Assembly (NCBI GenBank): GCA_032718475.1
Contig: JAUCBJ010006849.1
Span: 1-64,000 of the forward strand
Direction: 5' to 3'
Origin: Nemertoderma westbladi
Taxonomy: Eukaryota > Xenacoelomorpha > Nemertodermatida > Nemertodermatidae
Length of the DNA stretch: 64,000 bases
The notes under the pieces are model-generated. The model saw only the letters and a program-made list of their open reading frames with translations. It was not told where the DNA came from and did not search any database. Within the stretch, counting starts at the first letter, position 1; the number at the start of each line of letters is the position of its first letter. Positions 34,423 through 44,952 of this stretch are shown here, in pieces. A program made the position numbers and the translations under genes.

Positions 34423-35324
34423 CTATCTGCAATAATTCCCCCCTCCCCTGGATATATATTGTGTCCCTGGAAATTATAGTCATGCTGCTGTACCGGTACC
34501 GATATAGGCCTGTTCACTTCTTGCCTACCTACCGGTATGTACTCCGCAACTTCCGGGTTTAATCCCGTCGTCCGCGCTACCCTATCGCCTACTCTATCTC
34601 TCCCAGCATGGCCTATAATAGTATGTGCAGTAAGGCCTACAGTATGTCCTGCAGTCTGCATGTGCCCTTCCGAATCGAAGTTTATTCTTCGCGAATCTCG
34701 AATCTCCCCGCGACTACCGTACTCTCGATCGGCAGCTATATCACGTCGGGAAGCTTCCCTTCGATCCCCTATCCTGTTCTCTTCTTCGTACCGGTACGTC
34801 CTGTACCGCTCTCCTGGTGTGCGGTGCGTTTCTCCGGGGCGACGGCAATCTCCCGAAGTTCGACCCCACTGACTCCCTAATTCCATCTCTACTATCGACG
34901 GCTCGCTATCCGTCCTCGCTCTCCTATCGTTCGTGGCGACACTTCTTCTACTATCTTCTCTTCTTCTCTTTTCGACCTCTCGGTTAAACTCTGCTAATCT
35001 TCTTCTATCTTCGACCTCTCTATTATACTCTATTAATCTTCTCCTATCTTCGACCTCTCTATTAAACTCTACTAATCTTCTCTCTTCTGACTGGGCTCGA
35101 CGTTCCGTCGCCCGTCCTCTCGCGACGTCAACCTGTCTCTCTCTGCTCGATCGCACGCCGCTGGGGATACTCGCAATCCCCCTATTATTCTCCGTCGCCG
35201 GGTGTTGCGGTTTACCTAATTCGGCCCGCGCATTATCCGCCGACGCCTGTGGGACACTCCCTGCCCCCCCTCTCTCGCTACTAATCTCTCGTGGTGGGGC
35301 GCCCGTAGCCCCCCCCCCCCCCAC
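34305..35324 (-). CDS. BEL gag, charged repeat region
   Basis: Minus-strand frame, offset from those before and after it. It contains three head-to-tail copies of a 14-residue unit, RRL(V/I/A)E(F/Y)NREVE(D/K)RR, likely a long helix or coiled coil. An Arg/Glu-rich stretch and a Gly/Pro-rich end follow. It has no match I recognise outside BEL gag-like N-terminal regions. Confidence 0.55.
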   Translation of the reverse strand: MGGGGATGAPPREISSERGGAGSVPQASADNARAELGKPQHPATENNRGIASIPSGVRSSRERQVDVARGRATERRAQSEERRLVEFNREVEDRRRLIEYNREVEDRRRLAEFNREVEKRRREDSRRSVATNDRRARTDSEPSIVEMELGSQWGRTSGDCRRPGETHRTPGERYRTYRYEEENRIGDRREASRRDIAADREYGSRGEIRDSRRINFDSEGHMQTAGHTVGLTAHTIIGHAGRDRVGDRVARTTGLNPEVAEYIPVGRQEVNRPISVPVQQHDYNFQGHNIYPGEGGIIADRCMGPNILTSTPVPNIPVGGGGGGDRVTFPHHNINNIPQ

Positions 35325-35470
35325 CCGCCACTTCTAACTTCACTATCTCTCACTACACTTCTGCGTCCCTCTTGTGGGGCATTCTCTGCCCCCCCCCTCT
35401 CTCGCCACTAATCTTCCGTGGTGGGGCGCCCGTAGCCCCCCCCCCCCCCCACCCGCCACATCTAACTTCA
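35240..35470. repeat. Tandem ~127-bp duplication in gag, with G runs
   Basis: Two copies of a block running from GTGGGACACTCCCTGCCCC through CGTGGTGGGGCGCCCGTAGC to a C run on the plus strand (14 bases at 35309-35322, 15 at 35436-35450). The frame differs between the two copies. Confidence 0.8.
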
Positions 35471-36309
35471 ATATCTCTTACTTCGTCTCTACACCCCTCT
35501 CTAGTCGACACACTATCTCTACTACGGCTGGGTCTATTCACCCCTGCCTCTCTCTCTACTACTGCGTGGCCTACCAGGCCCACCTCGGGTTGACTCAACC
35601 GCGCCACTTCCTGCCTACTAACTACGTGGCCTACCAGGCCGCCGTCTGCCGGGCTATACACGTCTGACGCGTTCACATTAATAGCACCATTCCCAATGTT
35701 ATTTGTTAAATCAATTAAATTATTGGAATTTGAAACGGGATTATTATTTAAATTATTTAAGTTAGAATTATTATTATTTTCAAAATTTAAATTGCTATTC
35801 GAATTATTTGAATTATTTTGATTATTCTGAATATTTGAATTTAAACTTAAATTACTACTACCGGGTAAAATATTTCCTGTAATAAAGGGATTAGGGTTAT
35901 TTACTACGGTACTATTAATACCAATATTTCCTAACGCACTACTACTACCCCCCTCGCCCGTACGGTTGCTGTACGTACTGTAAGTGTACCGCACGCTCTG
36001 TTCTCTTGCCTCACGCTCTTCGCGTTCACTCTCTTGCTCTTTCCTTCCCCTCAGTCGCCACTCTAATTCTTCCATTTTTAATTTATATGCCATGCGTTCA
36101 CTCTCTCGCACCCGTCTTTCTTTTGCGGAGGATGTAGCAGACTTATCGGTTGCGACGGACTCCCGCCGCCCCTCCGTCCTACTGACCAACGAGACCGAAT
36201 CCTCGGAGCTAACCTCGGATTCGCCCTCGTGCGGTCCCGCCCAACCCACTAACTTAACTTCCCTGGCATCGACTAAGTATGGCCCTATGTACACTACACC
36301 AGGCCCCAT
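35353..36309 (-). CDS. BEL gag N-terminal region, Asn-rich
   Basis: Minus-strand frame of 318 residues. It is acidic/Ser-rich at the start, then charged (ERRVRESERMAYKLKMEELEWRL, helical), then a low-complexity Asn/Ser run encoded by AT-rich sequence (35690-35935). It is in the same frame as 36337-36939, from which a single TAA separates it. It ends just after a 15-base G run (35436-35450). Confidence 0.5.
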   Translation of the reverse strand: MGPGVVYIGPYLVDAREVKLVGWAGPHEGESEVSSEDSVSLVSRTEGRRESVATDKSATSSAKERRVRESERMAYKLKMEELEWRLRGRKEQESEREEREAREQSVRYTYSTYSNRTGEGGSSSALGNIGINSTVVNNPNPFITGNILPGSSNLSLNSNIQNNQNNSNNSNSNLNFENNNNSNLNNLNNNPVSNSNNLIDLTNNIGNGAINVNASDVYSPADGGLVGHVVSRQEVARLSQPEVGLVGHAVVEREAGVNRPSRSRDSVSTREGCRDEVRDIEVRCGGWGGGGATGAPPRKISGERGGGQRMPHKRDAEV

Positions 36310-36336
36310 ACCCCTACGTTCCCATAGCCCAAACAG

Positions 36337-36939
36337 TTAGAAGGCAACCCCTCTCGCTCTCTCCCTGGCTAGTTCTCCCTGCCCAGAACGCACTAGGTAA
36401 TCAAAGTATCTGTTCGACTCACCTAGTCGTCTCCTCAACTTCACCTGGTCTATCTCAGCCCCTCCTCTAGCTTCCTTCAGTTGTTCCTGGGTCGCGGCGT
36501 AGGCTCGTCGGAGCCGGACGACCCCGACGTCCTCGTCGTCGACATCTCCTCTCTCCCTCCGGGTTCGGCGTCGTACCGTCGGCTCCACCGTTGCCGTTCC
36601 GGTGGGCCGTCCGTCGCCCTCGGCCTCTCGCTGGCCGGCGACATCGGCACGTCGACCGCCGTCGTGTGTCGACTCGTCTTCCTCTCCTCCCGACTCGTCT
36701 CCTCTACTCGACTCGCTCTCTCGCTGTAGGCGACCCCCCACATCTTGGTTCGCCGGGTTGCTCGTTGGCGTGGCGTCAACCTGCGTCGACGTGGTCGGCG
36801 TAGCATCGACCGGCGTCGTGGGTTCGTATCGTCTCGCCGTGGCCTCGCGGATCGTTAGATCGTCGTCCGGGGTCCGCGGCGGTGTCGTTCCTCTCTCTCG
36901 ACTCATCTTCATCTTTAGTGATTGGTGGCTGGTAGTCAC
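36337..36939 (-). CDS. BEL first ORF (gag leader)
   Basis: Minus-strand ORF of 200 residues from the first ATG after the 5' LTR. It is Asp/Arg/Thr-rich, ending AYAATQEQLKEARGG... RLGESNRYFDYLVRSGQ, a helical region. The stop is a TAA in frame with the next ORF, so it may be either a real terminator or a mutation in a longer gag. GC-rich compared with surroundings. Confidence 0.5.
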   Translation of the reverse strand: MTTSHQSLKMKMSRERGTTPPRTPDDDLTIREATARRYEPTTPVDATPTTSTQVDATPTSNPANQDVGGRLQRESESSRGDESGGEEDESTHDGGRRADVAGQREAEGDGRPTGTATVEPTVRRRTRRERGDVDDEDVGVVRLRRAYAATQEQLKEARGGAEIDQVKLRRRLGESNRYFDYLVRSGQGELARERARGVAF

Positions 36940-37001
36940 TGAGTTTTAGTTAGCTAGGGCGGCAGCTCTGAGTTCAATTACTGTGACGGCTTCAATTACT
37001 G

Positions 37002-37206
37002 TGACGGGATCCAGATGGGATCCCGGTTTATCCGGTTGTCAGTTCACGCGTCCCCGCCGTGTGTGAAGAGTAAAAGAGTTTCGGATGTTCGACGTGTATA
37101 ATGTTTGGGTATATGGATGTAGATACGGTATAATGGTGGACAAAGTTATTGCATATGGAAGGCGGGAGACGGTAATTGAAATCCCGGTACTTCCCTAACT
37201 AAACTA
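37002..37206 (-). repeat. BEL 5' LTR, first part on the plus strand
   Basis: Matches 27969-28173 nearly base for base, starting TGACGGGATCCAG and breaking off at CCCTAACTAAACTA. Confidence 0.9.
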
Positions 37207-39337
37207 GAGAGCCAGCAAGCTGGCTGGAAGGAGCCCGGGGGGAAGAATCCTAGCCAATACTAAACTAAACAATTGTCTAAATGGTGTGATGATACATAGC
37301 TGACTTTGTGGCTTGCCCCACATAATAAAAAATGAAACTTTGCTGCCACTAACAACCGAATATTTATAAGAAAATGCCCATGATTCACAACCAGATAAAT
37401 AACAAGTTAGATTTACCAGTACAGGTACGGTTACCTTTCTTTTTGAAAACCATTAGATTTAACAATTAATAGAAGTCTAGGTCGCGGCGAAAAATAATAA
37501 CGCAAATTAAACAACCATACAATCGGCCTACACACTTTTTTATTATTCGAAATAAATTCGCTAACAGAAAATATCTAAACTAATTTATTTATTTACTAAT
37601 TAATCTAAACGAGAAGGTGAACAATTGTTTCTACACAATTAATTATGACGACTTTTATGGGATATGTAATATTTACTGTTCAATAATAATTTACAATCTC
37701 CCATTCCAACACATTCCCAGAGAGTAATAATATCATCAATATAACAAACTAAGTGGATTATAATTCGATTTCTTCAGCCAAGTCCGATAGCTATTTTTCT
37801 GAAATTTATATTGCTAATTTAATTATTTGGCATATTCTGTTTGTGGCGCAGACTATAATAATAATAACATTGTTGACATACAGTCTTTGAACCTTTCAGT
37901 CTTTCTCAGCAGTACTTTGTGGCTCGTCCCACATAATAAAAACTGAAACTTTGCTATGACAACACACCCGGTTCTTTTAAATTTGCGTGATTTGATTTAT
38001 GCTCGCACCACTATTTGTAAGAAATATTAAAACTTATCTTACAGTATGCCAATGTAGTAATGGTATTAAAATATAATTAAATTAATTTACACTATTAATG
38101 CTTCAGCTAAAAAATCGTTTCAGCTAAAAAATCGTATGTAATAAAAAAAATAAGAATATTTTTAATATGTGTATATGTAATATAGGTATTACTGCTAAGT
38201 TAGGCAGTAGGCCAGAGCGGGCTCCTTAAATACATGCAACTACTGTATTATAGTGTAGGTCAACTATAAAACATTTTGCAATCCACAGTGAGTATCGACT
38301 GCAATAGGACACAACACACTGCTTTGTGTAACTAAAATTCATTCTCCTGATCCACCCCCTAACATAGCAGAGTGAGTAACCTTATTGTAGATATACCCTT
38401 AGGAAGCACTGGGAGAGCAATCAGCTTATGGGGTAATACATTAGAAACCAACAGCTTATGTGTGAGTAAACATTGACTTTCCTTATAGCCTACTAGTAAA
38501 ACTTGGCAACCAATACGTTTTACTATGACTGTGTATAACATATTAAGCCATATTTCATCATGAACACCAGCTGTTATTTTACCATTGCTTTTAATTTCGC
38601 GACAAAACAATGTCAAAAAACTAAATATATCGAATACCACACATAGAATCGATCTGAAATTTTGTAACGCGATTATGAACCTCAAAAGCAATGTACTTGC
38701 AAAATTTCATCAAAATCGCCAGGCAGGAAGTGCCTTAACCTAGATAATTATCAGTCAGTCAGTGTCAGTCAATGTAATGTATCCTGAAGATTCTTACAGT
38801 AAGTATCCCGCTGTCAAGCGGGCACAGTGAGTATCGACTGCAATAGGACACAACACACTGCTTTGTGTAACTAAAATTCATTCTCCTGATCCACCCCCTA
38901 ACATAGCAGAGTGAGTAACCTTATTGTAGATATACCCTTAGGAAGCACTGGGAGAGCAATCAGCTTATGGGGTAATACATTAGAAACCAACAGCTTATGT
39001 GTGAGTAAACATTGACTTTCCTTATAGCCTACTAGTAAAACTTGGCAACCAATACGTTTTACTATGACTGTATATAACATATTAAGCCATATTTCATCAT
39101 GAACACCAGCTGTTATTTTACCATTGCTTTTAATTTCGGACAAAACAATGTCAAAAAACTAAATATATCGAATACCACACATAGAATCGATCTGAAATTT
39201 TGTAACGCGATTATGAACCTCAAAAGCAATGTACTTGCAAAATTTCATCAAAATCGCCAGGCAGGAAGTCAGTGTCAGTCAATGTAATGTATCCTGAAGA
39301 TTCTTACAGTAAGTATCCCGCTGTCAAGCGGGCTCCT
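37207..39337. mobile_element. Unclassified 2.1-kb insertion in the BEL 5' LTR
   Basis: Breaks the LTR and is flanked by AACTA on both sides (37202-37206 and 39338-39342), a possible 5-bp target duplication. 9-bp inverted motifs AGGAGCCCG (37229-37237) and CGGGCTCCT (39329-39337) sit near the ends. No long ORF. The right half is a tandem duplication (listed). Hairpins CCCGC-TGTCAA-GCGGG end each of the two copies. This could be a DNA-transposon derivative or a composite; I cannot name it. Confidence 0.6.
38284..39333. repeat. 539-bp direct duplication within the insertion
   Basis: 38284-38822 and 38823-39333 are nearly identical, starting CACAGTGAGTATCGACTGCA and ending in the hairpin CCCGCTGTCAAGCGGG. 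The second copy lacks ~28 bp around CCTTAACCTAGATAATTATC and differs at a few sites. Minus-strand frames shared by both copies are probably chance. Confidence 0.93.
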
Positions 39338-39702
39338 AACTATTGTAAGCTACAGTAACACCAGTAACTAGCACTGAGATAACTGAACTGATATGATTAC
39401 AGGTTACTGGTTATATTGCACGGTGGCCTTATTGCTACTCAATCGATGCCTTTCCCTCCTCTGATTGGCTAATACCCCTGTTGGCACCCTTTGCCCCCCT
39501 CTGAAGTGCTTCCCTTCGCCCTTGCTGTTCTCTCTCTGTTAGGGGGTTTGGCCCCTGACCCTTATTGTGTGTGTCCTCTTTGGGCCTATTGTCCCCGTTT
39601 ACTGGGGTGACACGAGGTTGATTGGTAATCAACCTCGTGCTCCCAATATTGCTTAACGGCTTACTTTGTGGGTTCATGTTAGCGGAATTGGATAAGCTAA
39701 CA
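39338..39702 (-). repeat. BEL 5' LTR, second part on the plus strand
   Basis: Continues the LTR from AACTATTGTAAGC to the terminal GATAAGCTAACA, matching 28170-28520. Immediately afterwards the L2 3' UTR resumes. Confidence 0.9.
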
Positions 39703-40158
39703 AATATCAAAACAATTTTTAAAAGCTTAGCATATTTTCTACAAACTAGATTTCGTAAATCATTTTTTTAACATCATCTCGGCATATGGCTTCTTTTATT
39801 TAACATTAGTAAGTTTAATTTTATTCGTTGTATGATGGCCAAATTGGTGAAAAATTATTTTATCACGTTTTTATCATATTGTATTTTTTAACCTGTGTAT
39901 CATAAGTTTGTAATTAGTGTGTTTTAAAATAAGTAATTCTTGTATTTTTACTTAAATATGTGCAGAACAATTAATGTGTGTACGGTGCCCTCTGCATGAC
40001 AGATGTTAGAAGGGGGCACCTTAATAAGCCAATATTATTATTATTATTACAAAAGGTTGCGAAACTATCCGGTCAATAGTGTTGTTTTTGGTACCCTTCC
40101 GTTGTGTATGGTCTGAATTGGTGTATACAACAATTTTCAGAAAAATGCAGTCATAATA

Positions 40159-40170
40159 ATAATAATAATA

Positions 40171-40204
<34 letters not shown>
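40159..40204. repeat. (ATA)n microsatellite
   Basis: Continuous ATA/ATAATA triplets followed by TTTATATAGC. This resembles the inverted tail of an L2 or SINE element, but no body can be followed. Confidence 0.8.
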
Positions 40205-41905
40205 TTATATAGCTTTTAAATATTTTTATATTTATACAGTCATTAGTTTTTGCAAAAAATGAAATAAACGAAAAGGGCTATAGACGCAATGGTAAAATAA
40301 CACCAATAACAGCTGGTGTTCATGATGAAAAAAGGCTTATGTAATGGATTTCTACACAGGCTCAGTATAAATCGATGAGGTTGCCAAGATTATTGTACTT
40401 AGTACACCCATACTGTTTGCTTAGGCCCAACTGCCTAAATTCCACTCCCTTACAAACTGGAAATTCTTCATTGGTAGCATTAGTGTGTGTTAAATACAGC
40501 TGAGAGCCTTCTCAGTCAAAGTATGTATGGGCGAATGTGAATTTATTACTCATTCAAGGTGAATTAATTTTAGTATTAATGTAGGCCTTCAATTGTAGTA
40601 CTACAATAATTGGTGTCATTAGAATCATGAGAGGGAAACGTAGTTTATTTGGCTTCAGCTGATGGTATATCTGTCTGTGTTGTGTAGTAATGGAATGTAG
40701 TTGACATTGCCTACAACAAATATTTCCTATAAATTATTCTAATTACTCTGGGAGTTTCTAGATTACAAAATGAAATTATGCTTATTACGTTTTTTTTTGC
40801 ATATTGTTTTTTGTTTATTTATTATGTAATAATTTTGTAATAATACCAAACCAATAAACGATATAATTAGGAAGGTAATAACCATGGATGTAACATTGAC
40901 AAACAGAATGATTAATAGCGAGGAGTGATTAAAAGCTTAAAAGTGAGGTGAGAGTAAAGAGTGTGATGGCCAAGCCCAGATTATATATTGCGTATCGAAG
41001 ACCGAACAATAATGGTGCAATAAATACAGTAAGAATACAGTAAGTTACAATACAGTAAGAACAATATATCCCGGTTGGTTTGTATCAGTGGAAGGGATTA
41101 TTATTGGGTTGGGGGGGGGTTGCCTACAATTACTCACAGCTGAGAGGTAACTGACATTTTGGGCGTACAAAGGTGAAGGTGAGAATACTAGATCTGTCAG
41201 ATGTATAGTGAAGATTATTGCCAATATCGTGGCGTATTTAATGTTGTGTTTTTTCATAAAGAGTTTATTCTCGGGTGCATTTTCTACATTAAATGTTACC
41301 TCTTTCCTATTACCATAAATTATTATGTTATGTATTATTTTATATTGGTATTACGTTATTCGCACCGTAAGTGCAATAGCTTCTATTGGTGAGAGATAGT
41401 AGTTATTGTTGCAGTAGCTGCAAGTCAAACTGATACTTCATATTTGATGACACTACTGCTTACGGGGTCTACAACACATCCTCGACTGGTACGAATTGTC
41501 TGACAGCAGGTTCCCAGAACGAAACCGGAAGTCTAGTGGGAAGGGAGGTAGATATTCTACCAGGGAAGCACTCAAGAATCGGATAGGGTTCTTTTGATCT
41601 TCTCAATCTCATGACGAAAGATATCCCTCTGAACTGGACCTTAACTGGAGGAGTTCCCTTACAGTTTATTATCGCAGTGTGCAGTGCAGACTGCAGGACC
41701 CACTAATAGCAGCACACATGTTCGTGTAGATTCGCTATCCACTTGCATTAAAAAGCTTTCTAGTTGGATATATATTTGTAGCTTTCTTTTTCTTCTTTTA
41801 ATTAAGCCCACTATTAGTTTCAATTGCATTCAATTAATAGAAGTGAAGACTGAAGATTGAAGATTTACATACCGCGTGCTTGCACACCACTACTAGTAAT
41901 AATAT

Positions 41906-42123
41906 AGATGAGGAACAGCGATAAAGTTTTTAATTTCATTATTATTATAATACGTAAAATTGTCAAATGCAAACGTTTTGGAAGAAAACAACTACCATCT
42001 TCAGTGCAATCACTTATTGATTGCACTGAAGATGGTAGTTGTTTTCTTCCGAAACGTTTGCATTTGACATTTGTACGTATTATAATATAATGAAATTAAA
42101 AACTATATCGCTGTTCCTCATCT
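41906..42123. mobile_element. 218-bp palindromic (foldback) element
   Basis: Near-perfect inverted repeat with ~105-bp arms and a few-base centre. It starts AGATGAGGAACAGCGAT and ends ATCGCTGTTCCTCATCT, the centre being GTGCAATCACTTATTGATTGCAC. The arms carry CAACTACCATCTTCAGTGCA and its complement. No ORF beyond chance. A foldback MITE is the simplest reading. Confidence 0.8.
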
Positions 42124-43189
42124 CTATTCTTTGTTTTCGATTCCCCAACTCCCAGCCCATTATAGTAATAATATGTGTGATGGTCTAAAGTTCTATTTTT
42201 AGTGTTTGGACATTGGCACCCTGACAGTAGTCACCCGGATATTAGCCTCCCATTCACTAGCCCCCTGAATAATACCCCCTCAAGGATGATAGAGTAACCA
42301 ATTTTTTTCAAAAGTTTATTTATTTTTCATTTCATGGAAATTCTAAATTTGTAATTCTAATCTCATTGTCATTCAGCGGAAGACAGAGGCTACTACCCAA
42401 AGGCTCCTCTTCCAATTGCCGCTACCCGAAGCCCCTATCCCTAGTACAGTACAGGCCACCAGAAAAAGCAGATTTCATCCAATGTGATCACATGTGAACA
42501 CATTTGTTCAAGTCATCTGATTGGCAGGTTATGGCGAGTTATCTTCTAGATCACACAGCAGGAGGCTAACTTGCTGGGACCGACAAAGGCTTTGTATGCG
42601 GTGCGCCTATATGTCTGATATCAGGTAGATGAGAGAGCCCCCAGGGCGTAACATTGCGGACATGGGCTGTATTGGTAGAGAGAGAACTACTGTACATACA
42701 AGACCACATGGAGGTTCATGGAGTGTATGGGTGGATGGGTATGTGGATGGAGGAGCCTAGACCATTGAATAATTAATTTAGTGCAGGGAGATGTCGCGCC
42801 ATTAGTCTGACACCGAGAGGGCACAGAGAAACACCAGAAGATACCTTAACATCACTAACTATAGGCGTGCTTACTTGAGACACTATAAACCGCACACTAT
42901 AAAGGTAAACAAAATCCTTATCGCATTTCCAGCTGCAGTGAGTGACAGTTCGCGGCAAACTACAGAGAGTTTCCAGATTACTAAGCGTTTCAAAAGTATT
43001 CAATTGTATCCTTTGGCGAAAAATTTTTGGTTGTTGCCAATTCAATTATGTTCAATTATGCTCAATTGTCCCGTTCAACAACATTACATTACACTGGTAC
43101 ACATTTGATAAAATGTGTTCACAATTGTACAAATCTGCGTTTTCTGGTGGCCTGCACTGTATTAGTCCCAGTACTCTAACTGCTTCTCA

Positions 43190-43320
43190 TTTTATCGACC
43201 CCAGGGGATGAAAGACTGAGTGGAATGCTCGAACCTACAACCAATAGCTTGTCCAATAGAGCAAGGCGCTCAACAAAGTGAGCTACCCCACCCTTGAACC
43301 CTGAAAGTTATATTACCATG
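43190..43320 (-). mobile_element. tRNA-derived SINE, minus copy of a facing pair
   Basis: On the minus strand GGGTAGCTCACTTTGTTGAG gives an A-box-like D-arm and GTAGGTTCGAGCATTCC a B-box (GGTTCGAGC). It is followed by TTTCATCCCCTGGGGTCGAT. It is the inverted mate of 43787-43912. Confidence 0.65.
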
Positions 43321-43786
43321 TATAGTAGCTTGTTAAATGCAAGTATATACAGAAGTTTGTTGGTTGTTTCAATAGATATTTAAACCTAAATGGAGTACTG
43401 TTTTTCTTCCGTTTGTCTTACTTATAATTTTCTCAAAAGATTTTGCTGTAGTTCGTAGCCATCTTTGTGTGTGGGGTCACCCACACAGCTTGTGGGTTCA
43501 TTGTGTAGTGAGGGTGGTGAGGTGGGTCTGATGGGGCAGCTTAGCATGTATGTGTAACGTATCATTTCATAATATCACCCTCAAAGGGCGTCCACAGCTC
43601 TACTTACTTTGCAATTTGGTGGCGTCCTGCGATTCACACCATTACAATATCCTAAATTTAGAATGTTTGTGCTTGAAAAGATCACAAATAAATAAATTTG
43701 AAGTATGAAATATGAACCTATTACCCAACTTGAGCATAATATGACATAATATAACTAATATGACTTGAGCATAATGTACTATAACT

Positions 43787-43912
43787 CTCAGGGTTCAGGG
43801 TGGGGTAGCTCACTTGGTTGAGTGCCTTTGTCTATTGGACAAGCTATTGGTTGTAGGTTCGAGCATTCCACTCAAGCTTTCATCCCCTGGGGTCGATAAA
43901 ATGAGAATACAT
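43787..43912 (+). mobile_element. tRNA-derived SINE, plus copy of a facing pair
   Basis: Starts CTCAGGGTTCAGGGTGGGGT, with GGGTAGCTCACTTGGTTGAG and GTAGGTTCGAGCATTCCACTC. The same ~125 bp occurs inverted at 43190-43320. Together they form an inverted repeat around ~470 bp of unrelated sequence, which could also be read as the long ends of a foldback element. Confidence 0.65.
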
Positions 43913-44474
43913 ATTATGTATACTTGTTTTGTTAGTCTAATTTCTGGAAGTTTCAAAATTTGCCAATTTAGCCAAAAATCCAACATTCGCATTTTACATA
44001 TAATCTCCAAGAATAACTTATAACATCATATTATGATGTTGCATCAAGATGCGGCCATTTCCAATTCGGGTAATTTGGCATCGCATATTTGCGACAAGCT
44101 CGTTGCTCAATGATCTCAGACTTAGTTGGGCGTGGACAGATCAGAAAGTGGTAAACGAAAAAAGTTCCTCAAACAAGCGCGAAAAGTACAATGTGGTCAA
44201 CTTATTCATTTGAACAATCTCATCATCTCAGAAATGTAAATAGAATACTAAGAAAGAATTTGGAACTGAAAATTACAGCTTCGGTAGGAATTTCTGCCAC
44301 AGAGATTTATTGAAAACCCAAATAGGAATTATATTAGTCAGATTTTTTTCCTCCATAGAAATTTAGTAGTATGGTTAGTTTTGATAGTTGTCACTTGAGT
44401 TACATTGTTATCCCTGCTTTTTCAAACAAATAATTGCATTTAATGCAACAAGTTAGACTTCTGAATTGTTACAG

Positions 44475-44637
44475 GTCTATGATGGTTCAAGCCATACTAG
44501 CCCCATGTTATCCCACATGGAAGGCCAAGGACAATATCTGAATGAAAGGATTATAGCAAGTTCCAACGAGTTGGTCACAATATTCCAATCTGATGGCGAT
44601 CGACTTGTTGATAAGGGATTTGCTTTGAAGTATTCTT
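44475..44637 (+). CDS. Host gene exon j: CUB domain 3, second half
   Basis: Begins VYDGSSHTSPMLSHMEGQ after TTGTTACAG and ends LVTIFQSDGDRLVDKGFALK, then YS. This is the expected (V/I)YDG... and ..F.SD......GF.(L/F).Y pattern. Phase 0 in, phase 1 out at GTATGT, so it joins CUB3 first half and CUB4 first half in frame despite introns of 22 and 19 kb. Confidence 0.9.
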
Positions 44638-44952
44638 GTATGTTATTTATTTATAGTAATTAATGTAGTAATACTTTAAAAACTTATTTCGACCGGCTGA
44701 CTCAGAAACAGCATTGTGGAAGAAACATTACGACTGCTGCCCTAACTCGCCTTAGGTAGCTGGTGACGCAATTGTCACAACCTGTTCGCGCTTTAGGATT
44801 GGTTTCTATGATCAGCAACAACTTGGTCAATAAACACTACGAATTTCAGATATTTCTGCAACAATATTTTTAGATATGCTAAAAAACTAAATATATACTG
44901 GCAAATATTGTGTATTAATATTAGAGAGCGTGTGTGTGTGAAACTAATAACC

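Larger units (their letters stand above)
27969..39702 (-). mobile_element. BEL/Pao LTR retrotransposon with nested insertions
   Basis: Runs on the minus strand. The 3' LTR is 27969-28520. A polypurine tract (28521-28530) follows, then an unusual repeat-rich 3' region and the protease domain (30118-31502). Gag extends from about 33296 to 36939. The 5' LTR (37002-39702) is itself interrupted. Direct flanks AATATTA and AATATCA (6 of 7 identical) may be the target duplication. Two later insertions, a LINE (31517-33281) and a 2.1-kb element (37207-39337), sit inside. Reverse transcriptase, RNase H and integrase are missing, so this copy is non-autonomous. Confidence 0.85.
23200..40047 (+). mobile_element. 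L2-type LINE, split by a BEL element in its 3' UTR
   Basis: A near-full-length non-LTR retrotransposon with ORF1 (23637-24533), an endonuclease ORF (25023-26033) and reverse transcriptase (26040-27869). The 3' UTR runs to 27968, is interrupted by the BEL element (27969-39702), and resumes at 39703. It ends with GGGGGCACCTTAATAAGCC and (ATT)n at about 40046. The (ATT)n tail and the protein boxes fit the L2/CR1 group. The 5' border is uncertain. Stop codons in the polymerase show it is inactive. Confidence 0.75.
22488..44474. other. ~22-kb intron within CUB3
   Basis: Holds the L2-type LINE, the BEL/Pao element nested in it, a palindromic element (41906-42123) and a facing SINE pair (43190-43912). 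22488-23200, 40048-41905, 42124-43189 and 43913-44474 show no gene. There is an (ATA)n microsatellite at about 40159-40204 and a short fragment at about 40290-40345 matching, inverted, the repeat inside the BEL 5' LTR insertion. Confidence 0.8.

Noticed and set aside
38359-39143. 110- and 81-codon minus-strand ORFs shared by the tandem copies
   Set aside because: They share sequence only because of the recent 539-bp duplication. No domain recognised, and there is no independent sign of constraint.
37207-39337. Helitron
   Set aside because: There is an end hairpin followed by CTAA, but no TC start, and the likely AACTA duplication argues against it.
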